This document shows, in pieces, positions 8,483 to 17,576 of a stretch of DNA of 56,730 nucleotides. Position 1 is the first letter of the stretch; every line of letters starts with the position of its first letter. A program made the translations under genes and the position numbers. The notes below the pieces were generated by a model. It made no database searches and was not told the DNA's origin. It saw only the letters and a list, made by a program, of their open reading frames with translations. Source of the stretch: an uncultured Clostridia bacterium (GTDB lineage: Bacteria > Bacillota > Clostridia > Oscillospirales > Ruminococcaceae); assembly GCA_947630825.1 (NCBI GenBank), contig CANRJA010000011.1, positions 1 through 56,730 of the forward strand. The letters run 5' to 3'.

Positions 8483-10630
8483 ATGGGTAAGAAAAAACAT
8501 AAGTCTAATAAGTCGAGAAATGAAAAAATAAAAAGAGAATATTCAGAGGTCATTCTTAGGGTACTGAGAGAAAGTGACGCCCCTATTTCATACAGCAAGC
8601 TTAGAAAAAAATGCAATATCAAAGACTACTATTATAAGCGGTTTGCAATGTGTATGAGTTATTTGAAAAAAGAAAGAAAAATCAGCAAATTGCAAGATGG
8701 ATTTATTCTGATGGAGAAAGTTAAGCCAATAAAATGCGAGGTGGTTAAACTCACTCAAGGCTATGCCTTCGTTCGTGACTGTAAAACTGACGAAGATATA
8801 TATGTCAATGATAAACACCTATTGGGCGCAATGCCGGGAGATATAGTCTTAGTTAGACCAATGACGAGAAGCGGCGTTCACACTAGCGGTGACGTCGTTA
8901 AAATTGAGGAGGAGAATTTCTCGAAGTTTATCGGAAACATTGTGATGAAAAATGGTGAATATGCAATAGAGCCTGATTCAATTTCTAATTTTGAAATAAA
9001 ATTCGTCAATCCGCTTGGAATTGCCTTTAAAGAAAATGACAAGGTAATGGCTGTCATATCTAAAAGGGGTAAAAATCACAGCGAACACAGATGCGAGCTC
9101 GTTTCTAACTACGGAAGCTCGCTTAAAGCTTCATGCTGCGCTATCAGTGTACTTGAATTAAACGGGGTATCTCCGGTTTTCCCTGATAATGTGATAAGCG
9201 AGGCAAAAGCTGTTTCTGATGAAGAAAAAGTAAACTGGGAGATACAAGGCAGAGTTGATTTGAGGGATTTGCCTATTTTTACTATTGACGGCGCTGATAC
9301 TAAAGATATAGACGACGCAATATCTGTGGTGAAAACCAAAAGCGGCTTTGAGCTGGGGGTTCATATTGCAGATGTTTCTCATTATGTAAAGCAAAAGTCG
9401 GCGCTTGATAACGAAGCCTTCAACCGCGGGACGAGCGTTTATTATGCGAACAAAGTTGTTCCTATGCTCCCAAAAGAGCTTTCAAACGGTATTTGTTCTC
9501 TTAATCCAAATGCCAACCGCTTGGCTTTTTCTTGCATTATGAATATAGACAAAAACGGAGTAACAAAAAACTATAAATTTGAAAAGTCAGTAATTCGCTC
9601 TAGGGTAAAGGGAGTTTATTCTGAAATCAACAAAATTATTTCAGGAGAGGCTGACAATGAGATAAAGGCAAAATATAGTGAGGTTATGGATACATTTCCT
9701 GATATGCTTGAGCTTTTCAGGCTTCTTGACAGAAACAAAAAAGCACGGGGCTGCCCGAACATTAAAACAAGCGAGAGCAGGCTTATCATTAACGACAATG
9801 ACGAATGTGTCGGAGTTGAGGGCAAAACAAGAGGAGTCAGCGAGGATATTATTGAGAACTTTATGCTTGCTGCGAATGAATGTGCGGCAAGATTCGGAAC
9901 GGAAAATGATTTGCCGTTCGTGTATCGTATTCACGAAAATCCGCCTATGAGTAAAGAAGAGTATCTATTTGAAGGCCTTACAAAGCTGGGTATTCCATTC
10001 AACTCTAACGGCAAGGTTACGGCAAGATTTTTAAGCGATATTTTAACACAATCAAAGGGAACTCCTAAAGCTGCTGTTGTAAACAGTATCGTTTTAAAAA
10101 GTATGGCAAAGGCGAGGTATTCGGTCGAACCAATTGGACATTTTGGTTTGGTGCTTGAAAACTATGCTCATTTTACATCTCCTATCAGACGTTATCCCGA
10201 CTTGACTATTCACAGGATAATGAGCGACTATTTGGAAAACCAAAACCATTCTGAGATGGAAAGAAAGTATAACAAGTTTACTCTAGCTTCTGCTGATAGG
10301 TCGTCAAAGCGGGAGATAACCGCAATGCTGGTTGAGCGTGAATGTGAGAGCTTCTATAAAGCAGAGTATTTAAGCAATCATATTGGCGAGGTCTTTAACG
10401 GGGTAATCACATCTGTTAAGGAGTTTGGATTTTATGTAGAGCTTGACAATACCTGTGAGGGTTTGGTAAGAGTTGAATCACTTCAGGACGGATATTACGA
10501 GTATGACGGCTCAATTACTCTGCGAAATGAGCTGACAGGCCAGAGCTTTATGTTGGGCGACACTGTTAAAGTAAAGGTTGTAAATGCTAACATAAGTTCG
10601 GGAAAGATAGATTTTGAACTGAGTGTTTAA
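8483..10630 (+). CDS. rnr: Ribonuclease R
   Basis: A 715-aa 3'-5' exoribonuclease of the RNB family that degrades structured RNA. Order: basic N-terminus (KKKHKSNKSRNEK), winged-helix region (about 20-75), two cold-shock-type OB folds, then the RNB catalytic domain. The catalytic domain carries TIDGADTKDIDDAISV with the metal-binding Asp cluster at about residue 275. The downstream LGVHIADVSHYV and TSPIRRYPDL motifs follow. A C-terminal S1 domain (VFNGVITSVKEFGFYVEL) binds RNA. It follows secG, a common pairing; smpB is not downstream. Confidence 0.96.
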   Translation: MGKKKHKSNKSRNEKIKREYSEVILRVLRESDAPISYSKLRKKCNIKDYYYKRFAMCMSYLKKERKISKLQDGFILMEKVKPIKCEVVKLTQGYAFVRDCKTDEDIYVNDKHLLGAMPGDIVLVRPMTRSGVHTSGDVVKIEEENFSKFIGNIVMKNGEYAIEPDSISNFEIKFVNPLGIAFKENDKVMAVISKRGKNHSEHRCELVSNYGSSLKASCCAISVLELNGVSPVFPDNVISEAKAVSDEEKVNWEIQGRVDLRDLPIFTIDGADTKDIDDAISVVKTKSGFELGVHIADVSHYVKQKSALDNEAFNRGTSVYYANKVVPMLPKELSNGICSLNPNANRLAFSCIMNIDKNGVTKNYKFEKSVIRSRVKGVYSEINKIISGEADNEIKAKYSEVMDTFPDMLELFRLLDRNKKARGCPNIKTSESRLIINDNDECVGVEGKTRGVSEDIIENFMLAANECAARFGTENDLPFVYRIHENPPMSKEEYLFEGLTKLGIPFNSNGKVTARFLSDILTQSKGTPKAAVVNSIVLKSMAKARYSVEPIGHFGLVLENYAHFTSPIRRYPDLTIHRIMSDYLENQNHSEMERKYNKFTLASADRSSKREITAMLVERECESFYKAEYLSNHIGEVFNGVITSVKEFGFYVELDNTCEGLVRVESLQDGYYEYDGSITLRNELTGQSFMLGDTVKVKVVNANISSGKIDFELSV

Positions 10631-10663
10631 AATATATTGTTTATTTAAACAGGAGTGGGTGAA

Positions 10664-12568
10664 ATGAAAGTTCAACATCAGATCTCAGTAAGGTCATTTA
10701 AGGCTGAAGGGTTTATTGAAAATTATCAACGGTTAATAAGTGAAACGGTAATTCCGTATCAGTATAGTGTGTTGAATGATAAATCTCTTGATACAGAAAA
10801 AAGCCATGTGGTTCAAAATTTTATAAATGCAGGTAAAGCTCTTAAAGGAAATTCAAATCACGACGGATTTTACGGAATGGTTTTTCAGGACAGCGACGCT
10901 GCCAAGTGGATAGAAGCGGCTGCGTACTCATTATCGAATTATCCTGATAAAGAGCTAGAGAAAACCGTAGATGAACTTATTGACATAATTTCAAATGCTC
11001 AGGACGAAGACGGTTATCTCAACACATATTATACGATAAAGGATAGGGAAAAACGCTGGACAAACCTACTTGAAGGTCACGAGCTGTACTGCAGCGGTCA
11101 TATGATAGAAGCGGCTTGCGCATACTTTGAGGTCACAGGAAAGGATAAGCTTCTGAAGGTTATGCTTAAAAACGCCGAACATATATATAAGGTCTTTGTT
11201 ACCTGCGGTCACGAAGGCTATCCTGGACATCCGGAGATTGAACTTGCACTGCTTAAGCTCTATCGCACAACGGGTAATAAGCATTGTCTTGAACTTGCTG
11301 AGCATTTTATTAATATAAGAGGTGTAGATCCTGACTATTATAAAAAGGAAAAGGAAAAGCGTGACTGGACAGTTTGGGGAAACAACGCCGAAGATAATAA
11401 TTACCAGCAGAGCGGAATGCCTGTCAGAAAAATGAGCGATGCAGTCGGTCATGCAGTTAGAGCTGTTTATTTATATACAGGAATGGCTGATCTTGCGTCG
11501 TTAATTGAGGATAAAGAACTGTTTTCTGCCTGCTGCAGACTATGGGAAAGCATAACTCAAAGGCAAATGTATATTACAGGTGGAATTGGCTCAACGGCAA
11601 TTGGAGAAGCGTTCAGCGTTGACTACGATTTGCCCAATGACACCGCTTATGCTGAAACTTGTGCGTCAATAGGTCTAATGTTTTTTGCTTCAAGAATGCT
11701 AGAAAACGATATTAACGGAGAATATGCCGATGTTATGGAACAAGCCTTTTATAATACTGTTCTTGCAGGGATACAGCTTGACGGAAAACGATTTTTCTAT
11801 GTAAATCCACTTGAGGTTATTCCGGGGATTTCAGGTGTTTCTCCTACACACCGCCATGATTTGACACTACGTCCGAAATGGTATGCCTGCGCTTGCTGTC
11901 CGCCGAATGTAGCAAGATTGATTTCATCGATTGCTGTGTATGCTTACGGAGAAAACAGCGATACTGCGTTTTGTCATATGTTTGCCGCAGGTAAGATTTG
12001 TTTTGATAACGGTATTAAGATATATTGCAAGACATCGTATCCATATGATTTCAATATTACATATGAAATTGAAAAAGGCGGCAGACTTGCAATAAGAATT
12101 CCTCATTGGAGCAAAACATATACGTTAAATATCAACGAAAAAGCTATTGAAGTTACACCACTAAAAGGGTATATTTATATTGACGTTTCAAATGGCGATA
12201 CTGTAAAATTAAAGCTCGACGATACGCCGAGATTTATATATGCTTCTTCAAGAGTTCCCGAACTTAACGGGCGAGTATCTCTTTGCAGAGGTCCTTTGGT
12301 GTATTGCTTTGAGGGAATCGACAATAATGGAGACGTGTTATCCGTTTCACTTAAAAGAAACGGAAAAGTAGATATTTTAGATGCTGATGATCTCTTAGGC
12401 GGTGCGGTCAAGTTGACAGCCGAAGCCGTTTATATACAGCAATCTGATAAGCTGTATTCAGACGCTGTGCCTGTACATAAACCTTGTAAAGCAGTTGCAG
12501 TTCCTTATTATACTTGGGGAAATAGGGGAGAAAATCAGATGCGTGTTTGGATGAATGAATTTATTTGA
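10664..12568 (+). CDS. Glycoside hydrolase family 127 (beta-L-arabinofuranosidase)
   Basis: 634 aa from the ATG at 10664, eight bases after AGGAG; an in-frame GTG at 10655 overlaps the ribosome binding site. The (alpha/alpha)6 barrel family uses a zinc-bound Cys nucleophile. Visible here are AYAETCASIG (Glu and Cys ligands, about residue 330) and YACACCPPNVARL (the paired Cys, one of them the nucleophile, about 410). No signal peptide, so it should act on imported arabino-oligosaccharides. It stands alone in its orientation between rnr and a terminator. Substrate specificity beyond the family is not certain. Confidence 0.92.
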   Translation: MKVQHQISVRSFKAEGFIENYQRLISETVIPYQYSVLNDKSLDTEKSHVVQNFINAGKALKGNSNHDGFYGMVFQDSDAAKWIEAAAYSLSNYPDKELEKTVDELIDIISNAQDEDGYLNTYYTIKDREKRWTNLLEGHELYCSGHMIEAACAYFEVTGKDKLLKVMLKNAEHIYKVFVTCGHEGYPGHPEIELALLKLYRTTGNKHCLELAEHFINIRGVDPDYYKKEKEKRDWTVWGNNAEDNNYQQSGMPVRKMSDAVGHAVRAVYLYTGMADLASLIEDKELFSACCRLWESITQRQMYITGGIGSTAIGEAFSVDYDLPNDTAYAETCASIGLMFFASRMLENDINGEYADVMEQAFYNTVLAGIQLDGKRFFYVNPLEVIPGISGVSPTHRHDLTLRPKWYACACCPPNVARLISSIAVYAYGENSDTAFCHMFAAGKICFDNGIKIYCKTSYPYDFNITYEIEKGGRLAIRIPHWSKTYTLNINEKAIEVTPLKGYIYIDVSNGDTVKLKLDDTPRFIYASSRVPELNGRVSLCRGPLVYCFEGIDNNGDVLSVSLKRNGKVDILDADDLLGGAVKLTAEAVYIQQSDKLYSDAVPVHKPCKAVAVPYYTWGNRGENQMRVWMNEFI

Positions 12569-12748
12569 GGTGTAAAAAGAGTGTAGAAAAACAAAGTAAC
12601 AATCAAGAACCTTAAACCAAAGAAAAAATGCTTTGTTAAGAAGAAAGTAAAATAGCGGCGAGCCGCCGCAGGCACTTCCGCCTTTGGAAAATTATCTATA
12701 AAACATAATTTGATAAACGGTGGGTCGTACATAGATGTAAAAAACAAG
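12569..12748. repeat. Structured intergenic element, copy A
   Basis: The intergenic stretch of 317 bases (12569-12885) holds no gene. From about 12655 it shows hairpin GCGGC-GA-GCCGC, the linker GCAGGCACTT, a second stem CCGCC (12678-12682) / GGTGG (12719-12723) and then GTCGTAC (12724-12730). The same order, with compensatory changes in the second stem, occurs at 35689-35770. Both copies lie between convergent genes. It could be a small RNA, a 3' UTR element or a dispersed repeat. Confidence 0.4.
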
Positions 12749-12776
12749 GCGTTCGGAAAAATTCCGAACGCTTTTG
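12749..12776. terminator. Terminator between the GH127 and SH3 genes
   Basis: GCGTTCGGAA / TTCCGAACGC perfect 10-bp stem, loop AAA, followed by TTTTG. It serves the + strand and possibly copy A. Confidence 0.88.
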
Positions 12777-12790
12777 TCTTGCTTCTTACA

Positions 12791-12822
12791 ATTATCCATT
12801 ATCCATTATCAATTATCAATTA
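12791..12822. repeat. Heptanucleotide tandem repeat (ATTATCM)
   Basis: Four 7-bp units, two ATTATCC and two ATTATCA, followed by ATTA. One of several 7-bp-period arrays in this window. Confidence 0.75.
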
Positions 12823-12885
12823 ATAACCCTGCCGTTGCACAAAGTGAACACATTTTACAAACCGCCCAAATGCTGAGAGCCATTT

Positions 12886-13524
12886 CTAGTTGTAGTAGTA
12901 TCCGCCGTCATTGCTGTCGTTATTAAAATTATTATTCTGATTGTACTGTGCGTAGCTAGTGTATGTGGTTGTAGATTCAGCGTATGCATTGTAAGCGTTG
13001 CTCGAAGTTGATTCAGGAAGTGAACCCGAAATATATCCGCTGTATACATATGCGTCTGTTGAGCCGTTGAATGAGATTCTGTACCAGCCGTTTATGTTTT
13101 CATAAACTGTAATTTCTCTTCCTGTGGCAAGCTCGCCGATCTGTTTGTAGCTTGAGCCTGGTCCGGAACGGACATTTACGCTTGATTTAACAGTCATTAC
13201 AGTGCCTTGCATATTATTACTATCATCACTTTCGCTGTCGTAGTCATTGTCATATTCATTGTCGTTATTATCATTTTGTGAGGAATCATTTTTGGATTTA
13301 ACAGTGACAGGCTTTGTTGTAGTGTCGGTGTGAATTCCAAGATTTGAATCAGCTACCAGCATACTGCTTGCAGTGTTGCCACTGCTTGGGAGAATTGATT
13401 TTGTAAATATTGCAATTACAATTATTATCAAAATAAACATTACAACAAAAATAGCTAGACCAATAAGGTTGTTTTTTGAATTATTGCTATTTGTGCTGTT
13501 GTTATTTTTTTTATTGTCCTGCAT
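12886..13524 (-). CDS. Membrane-anchored SH3b domain protein
   Basis: 212 aa. A polar Asn/Lys/Ser-rich N-terminus leads into one membrane helix (about residues 20-43). A Ser/Asp/Asn-rich acidic linker (about 50-108) follows, then a bacterial SH3 domain (about 110-170) with SVNVRSGPGSSYKQIG and GWYRIS. The tail is low-complexity (Asn, Tyr, Gly). Bacterial SH3 domains bind peptidoglycan, so this is probably a cell wall-associated protein with the domain outside. No catalytic domain is present. AGGAG lies before the start. Confidence 0.8.
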   Translation of the reverse strand: MQDNKKNNNSTNSNNSKNNLIGLAIFVVMFILIIIVIAIFTKSILPSSGNTASSMLVADSNLGIHTDTTTKPVTVKSKNDSSQNDNNDNEYDNDYDSESDDSNNMQGTVMTVKSSVNVRSGPGSSYKQIGELATGREITVYENINGWYRISFNGSTDAYVYSGYISGSLPESTSSNAYNAYAESTTTYTSYAQYNQNNNFNNDSNDGGYYYN

Positions 13525-13831
13525 GAAAATCGCTCTCCTAATAATTACATTTTACTTTGATTATAATTAATATATTTTGCAATTTATAATAATAAAATTC
13601 ACATTTACAATTATAATTTATTATACGATAAAAAAATACAAAAGTCAAACTAAAATAACAAATTGTCTATTATTTTACAAAACTTATTCTAAAAGACTTG
13701 CAGTTATTTATTATTCTGCATAAATAGATGAATTTTTATTTATTTGAAATCTCATTTTAGAACGGTATATTAGAATTTTATTCTTAATAAAAAGATAATA
13801 TGAATTATTAAAAAATAAATCCTTCAAAACA
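13525..13831. other. AT-rich intergenic stretch upstream of PEPCK
   Basis: About 300 bases of very AT-rich DNA between the divergent SH3 and pckG genes. I see no convincing ORF, hairpin or RNA gene; it presumably carries the SH3 gene promoter. Confidence 0.5.
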
Positions 13832-13849
13832 GTGTTAAATATTTAACAA
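13832..13849. promoter_or_regulatory. Rex-type operator upstream of pckG
   Basis: GTGTTAA-ATAT-TTAACAA matches the clostridial Rex consensus TTGTTAA-N4-TTAACAA at 13 of 14 defined positions. It ends 8 bp before the -35 of the pckG promoter, the same spacing as at rex. Binding by Rex is inferred. Confidence 0.65.
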
Positions 13850-13857
13850 TTCGCCTA

Positions 13858-13886
13858 TTGACAATAGCTGCGATTATGAGTATAAT
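13858..13886 (+). promoter_or_regulatory. Consensus promoter of pckG
   Basis: TTGACA, 17-bp spacer, TATAAT: a perfect sigma-A promoter. It overlaps the first codons of the longest possible reading frame, which shows that the gene starts further down at 13948. Confidence 0.9.
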
Positions 13887-13947
13887 GTTATTTGTGGAAA
13901 GTTGGTTTATTTCAACTATAATACCTAATAATGAGAGGAGTCAGACT

Positions 13948-15741
13948 ATGGCTAGTTTAACAAAAAACCCAAATGTTAATGCATGGGTTGATGAAATGAT
14001 TGCATTGACAAAGCCGGATAAGGTAATTTGGATAGACGGCAGCGATGAACAGCTTCAGACTCTTAGAGATGAGGCTATATCAACAGGTGAAATGATTAAG
14101 CTTAATGAAGAAAAGCTTCCGGGATGCTTATATCATAGAACTCTTCCAAACGACGTTGCAAGAGTGGAGGACAGAACATTTATCTGTACAAATACAAAGG
14201 AGGAGGCAGGTCCTACTAACAACTGGTGCGACCCTGCTGAGATGTATGCAAAGCTAACACCTATGTACGACGGCGTTATGAAGGGCAGAACAATGTATGT
14301 CATCCCTTATTCAATGGGACCTATTGGTTCGCCTTTGGCAAAGGTGGGAGTTGAGATTACAGACTCTATCTATGTAGTTTTGAATATGGATATTATGACG
14401 AGAATGGGCGCTAAGGCGTTCGAGAACCTCGGCGATACTTCAAACGACTTTGTAAGAGGTCTTCACTCAAAGGCTGATGTTGACCCTGAAAAAAGATATA
14501 TCGTACATTTCCCTCAGGATAACACAATTTGGTCGATAAATTCGGCATACGGTGGAAACGTACTTCTCGGCAAAAAGTGCTTTGCACTTAGAATTGCATC
14601 ATATCAGGGTAAAAATGAAGGCTGGATGGCTGAGCATATGCTTATTTTAGGCGTTGAAAAGCCGGACGGAGAGGTTAAGTATATAACTGCTGCTTTCCCA
14701 TCAGCCTGCGGAAAGACAAACCTTGCTATGCTTATTCCTCCTGAGGTTTATACGAAGAAGGGATATAAGGTTTGGACAGTCGGCGACGATATCGCTTGGC
14801 TGAAGCAGGGCGATGACGGGAGACTTTATGCTATCAACCCTGAAAACGGTTTCTTCGGAGTTGCTCCGGGAACAAATGCTAAATCAAACTTCAACGCCTT
14901 GGAGTCTACAAGAAAGAATACGATATTCACAAATGTAGCTATCAACAATGACGATATGACAGTTTGGTGGGAAAAGCTCGACAAGAATCCACCTGTAAAC
15001 GCTACAGAGTGGAAGGGAGCTAAGGTGAACGGTCCTGAGTATGTTGCAGAGGGCAACAACCTTGCGCACCCTAACTCAAGATTTACCGCACCTGCTGAAA
15101 ACTGCCCTTGCATTTCGCCTGAATTTAACAACCCCGAGGGAGTTCCTATCTCGGCAATTATATTTGGAGGAAGAAGGGCTAAGACTACTCCGTTGGTTTA
15201 TCAGTCATTCGACTGGACTCACGGTACATTCGTAGGCTCGGTAGTATCATCTGAGACAACTGCTGCTGCAACAGGCGCAGTAGGAGTTTTAAGACACGAC
15301 CCTATGGCTATGAAGCCTTTCTGCGGCTACCATATGGGCGACTACTGGGCTCACTGGGTCGAAATGGGCAAAAAGCTCGGTGACAAAGCGCCTAAGATAT
15401 TCAACGTAAACTGGTTTAAGCAGGATGACGATGGTAACTTTATTTGGCCGGGATTCGGCGACAATATGAGAGTTCTCGACTGGATCATCAAGAGATGCGA
15501 GGGAACAGTTGACGCTCAGGAAACCGCTATAGGATACCTTCCAAAGCCTGAGGATCTGAATCTTGAGGGCATTGAGGACGAGATAACACCTGAGATTTTA
15601 GATCAGCTTTTATCTGTTGACAAGGATCTCTGGAACGATGAGGTTGCTGATATTCGTGAGTTCTATAAGCAGTTCGGAGACAGACTTCCTAAAGAAATGT
15701 CTGACGAGCTTGATAAGCTAGAGGAAAGACTTAATAAGTAA
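13948..15741 (+). CDS. pckG: Phosphoenolpyruvate carboxykinase (GTP)
   Basis: 597 aa from the ATG at 13948, preceded by GAGAGGAG. The GTP-dependent PEPCK signature FPSACGKTN, with the nucleotide-binding P-loop and reactive Cys, lies at about residue 250. The flanking conserved VGDDIAWLK and NPENGFFGVAPGTN stretches follow. It interconverts oxaloacetate and PEP; in fermenting anaerobes it can fix CO2 onto PEP toward succinate while saving GTP. Regulation by the redox sensor Rex is suggested by the operator just upstream. The ATP-type enzyme common in Firmicutes has a different P-loop, so the assignment to the GTP type is secure. Confidence 0.96.
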   Translation: MASLTKNPNVNAWVDEMIALTKPDKVIWIDGSDEQLQTLRDEAISTGEMIKLNEEKLPGCLYHRTLPNDVARVEDRTFICTNTKEEAGPTNNWCDPAEMYAKLTPMYDGVMKGRTMYVIPYSMGPIGSPLAKVGVEITDSIYVVLNMDIMTRMGAKAFENLGDTSNDFVRGLHSKADVDPEKRYIVHFPQDNTIWSINSAYGGNVLLGKKCFALRIASYQGKNEGWMAEHMLILGVEKPDGEVKYITAAFPSACGKTNLAMLIPPEVYTKKGYKVWTVGDDIAWLKQGDDGRLYAINPENGFFGVAPGTNAKSNFNALESTRKNTIFTNVAINNDDMTVWWEKLDKNPPVNATEWKGAKVNGPEYVAEGNNLAHPNSRFTAPAENCPCISPEFNNPEGVPISAIIFGGRRAKTTPLVYQSFDWTHGTFVGSVVSSETTAAATGAVGVLRHDPMAMKPFCGYHMGDYWAHWVEMGKKLGDKAPKIFNVNWFKQDDDGNFIWPGFGDNMRVLDWIIKRCEGTVDAQETAIGYLPKPEDLNLEGIEDEITPEILDQLLSVDKDLWNDEVADIREFYKQFGDRLPKEMSDELDKLEERLNK

Positions 15742-15758
15742 TCAGTTTTATACAGATA

Positions 15759-15793
15759 AAAAAGGACAAATCCGTTTAGGGTTTGTCCTTTTT
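15759..15793 (+). terminator. Terminator after pckG
   Basis: AAAAAGGACAAA / TTTGTCCTTTTT stem with an 11-nt loop. Confidence 0.9.
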
Positions 15794-15796
15794 AGA

Positions 15797-15859
15797 GGCA
15801 AGAAGCAAGAAGCAAGAGGCAAGAAGCAAGAGGCAAGAAGCAAGAGGCAAGAGGCAAGA
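15797..15859. repeat. Heptanucleotide tandem repeat (RGCAAGA x9)
   Basis: Nine uninterrupted 7-bp units, each GGCAAGA or AGCAAGA, between the pckG terminator and the next promoter. Related units occur around 25224-25314. Confidence 0.95.
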
Positions 15860-15874
15860 GCTGTTCACTCTGTC

Positions 15875-15903
15875 TTGACACAAATAGTCAAGTATAGTAT
15901 AAT
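15875..15903 (+). promoter_or_regulatory. Consensus promoter of the glycosylation gene cluster
   Basis: TTGACA, 17-bp spacer, TATAAT. The spacer begins with an inverted repeat, TTGAC followed by GTCAA after seven bases. Confidence 0.85.
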
Positions 15904-15955
15904 TTTTTATTATAAATATGAATGAATTATTTGTTAATATTAAACAGGTGAAAAA

Positions 15956-16549
15956 ATGTTACAGGTGCTTTGGGGCTTTGTTTTTTTATTATTCGATATT
16001 AATTTATCATCATACAGTATTGATATTCTTCCTGATTTTATTGGTTGGATATTAATAGTTTTCGGATTAAATAGGGTTTTACTTAAATGCAAGATATTTA
16101 CCTTTGTTAAAGTCTCAGGTATATTTATGATTTTTGTAAGCCTTTTGCAGTTTGTAGTTCCATTTATGGGCAGGGGAAATTTTGTTTATACATATTTATC
16201 AACGCTTTTCAATATGGAAAATGCCGACTCTGCTTATCTATTAGACAATATATTCTGGGGTCTGAAGCTGTTTGTTTTAACGCTTGTTGTTTTTGCTTTA
16301 TTTAATATAAGAGACAGGCTGGGCGATATAAAAAGAATTAGAATTCTGAGAGATGTATGGCTTGGCGTTCTGATAATTGAGATTGCAACATATTTGCTTA
16401 ATAATTTTGTTTCAGATTATATCCCTGAAACTTTACAAAAGGCATTTATGCAGATTTTAGTTTTGGGAGTAATATTCTTAAAAATATGGATTGTTTTTAG
16501 TGTAAATAAAGTAAAAAAGGTATTAAATATCGGCGTCAATAATAAATAG
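15956..16549 (+). CDS. Hypothetical polytopic membrane protein
   Basis: 197 aa with about five hydrophobic helices. The segment DILPDFIGWILIVFGLNRV near the N-terminus is a pattern I have seen in uncharacterised clostridial membrane proteins. No catalytic motif is visible. The start ATG at 15956 follows CAGGTGA. It is the first gene after a consensus promoter and precedes the CsbB-like gene by 45 bases, so it may belong to the same surface-glycosylation unit. Function unknown. Confidence 0.6.
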   Translation: MLQVLWGFVFLLFDINLSSYSIDILPDFIGWILIVFGLNRVLLKCKIFTFVKVSGIFMIFVSLLQFVVPFMGRGNFVYTYLSTLFNMENADSAYLLDNIFWGLKLFVLTLVVFALFNIRDRLGDIKRIRILRDVWLGVLIIEIATYLLNNFVSDYIPETLQKAFMQILVLGVIFLKIWIVFSVNKVKKVLNIGVNNK

Positions 16550-16594
16550 GCAGTAAAATAAATTGAAGATGTTTAAATTTCCGGAGGAGATAAA

Positions 16595-17524
16595 ATGTTA
16601 TCAATTATAATACCCAGCTATAACGAGGAAAAGAATATTGAAAACACAGCTAATGTAGTGTCAGGCATTATGGAGGAAAATAAAATCGACTATGAGCTTG
16701 TTTTTGTGAACGACGGTTCTAAGGACAAAACGTGGGAGCTTATTTCCCGTTTGGCTGATGAAAGGGACAATATAGTCGGCGTTAATTTTTCAAGAAACTT
16801 CGGAAAGGAAAGCGCTATTTTTGCCGGTTTAAAAGAGGCGAAAGGCGACGCTTGTGTTTTGATGGACTGTGATTTACAGCATCCGCCGCAGGTTATTGTT
16901 GAGATGTATAACATTTGGAAGAATAACGACAGTATAGACATAGTTGAGGGCAGAAAGTCAAGCAGAGGCAGGGAAAACCCTGTTTACAAGTGCTTTTCTC
17001 TGATGTTTTATAAGCTGATAAAGAGTGCTTCGGGACTTGATATGAAAGCGTCGTCTGACTTTAAGCTGCTTGACAGAAAGGTTGTTGACAATTTAAACGA
17101 AATGCCTGAGAGGCTTACATTTTTCAGGGCAATGTCAAGCTGGGTAGGGTTTAATACGGAAACTGTCTATTTTGATGTTGCTGAGCGTTTTGAGGGCGAA
17201 TCAAAATGGTCTTTTAAATCGCTTGTGAAATATGCAGTCAATTCAATATCGTCTTTTACATCTGCACCGCTCCATATTGTCACGGTCATAGGCTTTATAA
17301 TGCTTTTGTGTTCCATAATTCTGGGTATCCAAACGCTTTGGAAGTTTGCTCACGGAAGCAGCGAGGGTTTTACGACAGTTATTCTTCTTATTCTTTTTAC
17401 CTCAAGCCTAATAATGATAAGCTTAGGCATAATCGGTTATTATATATCAAAAATATACGAAGAAATCAAATGCAGACCAAGGTATATAATCTCTGAGAAA
17501 AAGAAAAGTTTAAATTTAAAATAA
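16595..17524 (+). CDS. Polyprenyl-phosphate glycosyltransferase (GT2, CsbB/GtrB-like)
   Basis: 309 aa. The GT-A catalytic domain (about 1-225) opens with SIIIPSYNEEKNI and carries VNDGSKDKT and MDCDLQHPP, the nucleotide-sugar binding and DxD-type acidic motifs. Two membrane helices at about 230-252 and 262-285 end the protein. This layout is that of CsbB/GtrB/DPM1 enzymes, which load a sugar from a nucleotide donor onto undecaprenyl phosphate. GGAGG precedes the start. The next gene is a YfhO protein, the known partner of CsbB in Bacillus teichoic acid glycosylation, which supports that role. The sugar is unknown. Confidence 0.88.
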   Translation: MLSIIIPSYNEEKNIENTANVVSGIMEENKIDYELVFVNDGSKDKTWELISRLADERDNIVGVNFSRNFGKESAIFAGLKEAKGDACVLMDCDLQHPPQVIVEMYNIWKNNDSIDIVEGRKSSRGRENPVYKCFSLMFYKLIKSASGLDMKASSDFKLLDRKVVDNLNEMPERLTFFRAMSSWVGFNTETVYFDVAERFEGESKWSFKSLVKYAVNSISSFTSAPLHIVTVIGFIMLLCSIILGIQTLWKFAHGSSEGFTTVILLILFTSSLIMISLGIIGYYISKIYEEIKCRPRYIISEKKKSLNLK

Positions 17525-17576
17525 TTCGGATATGCAAAGGGGCATTGATTTATATATGAGTAAGGAGAAAAATCTA

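Noticed and set aside
13858-13947. Longer N-terminus of PEPCK starting at 13858
   Set aside because: Its first codon is inside the -35 TTGACA of a perfect promoter, and GAGAGGAG plus ATG at 13948 gives the normal PEPCK N-terminus.
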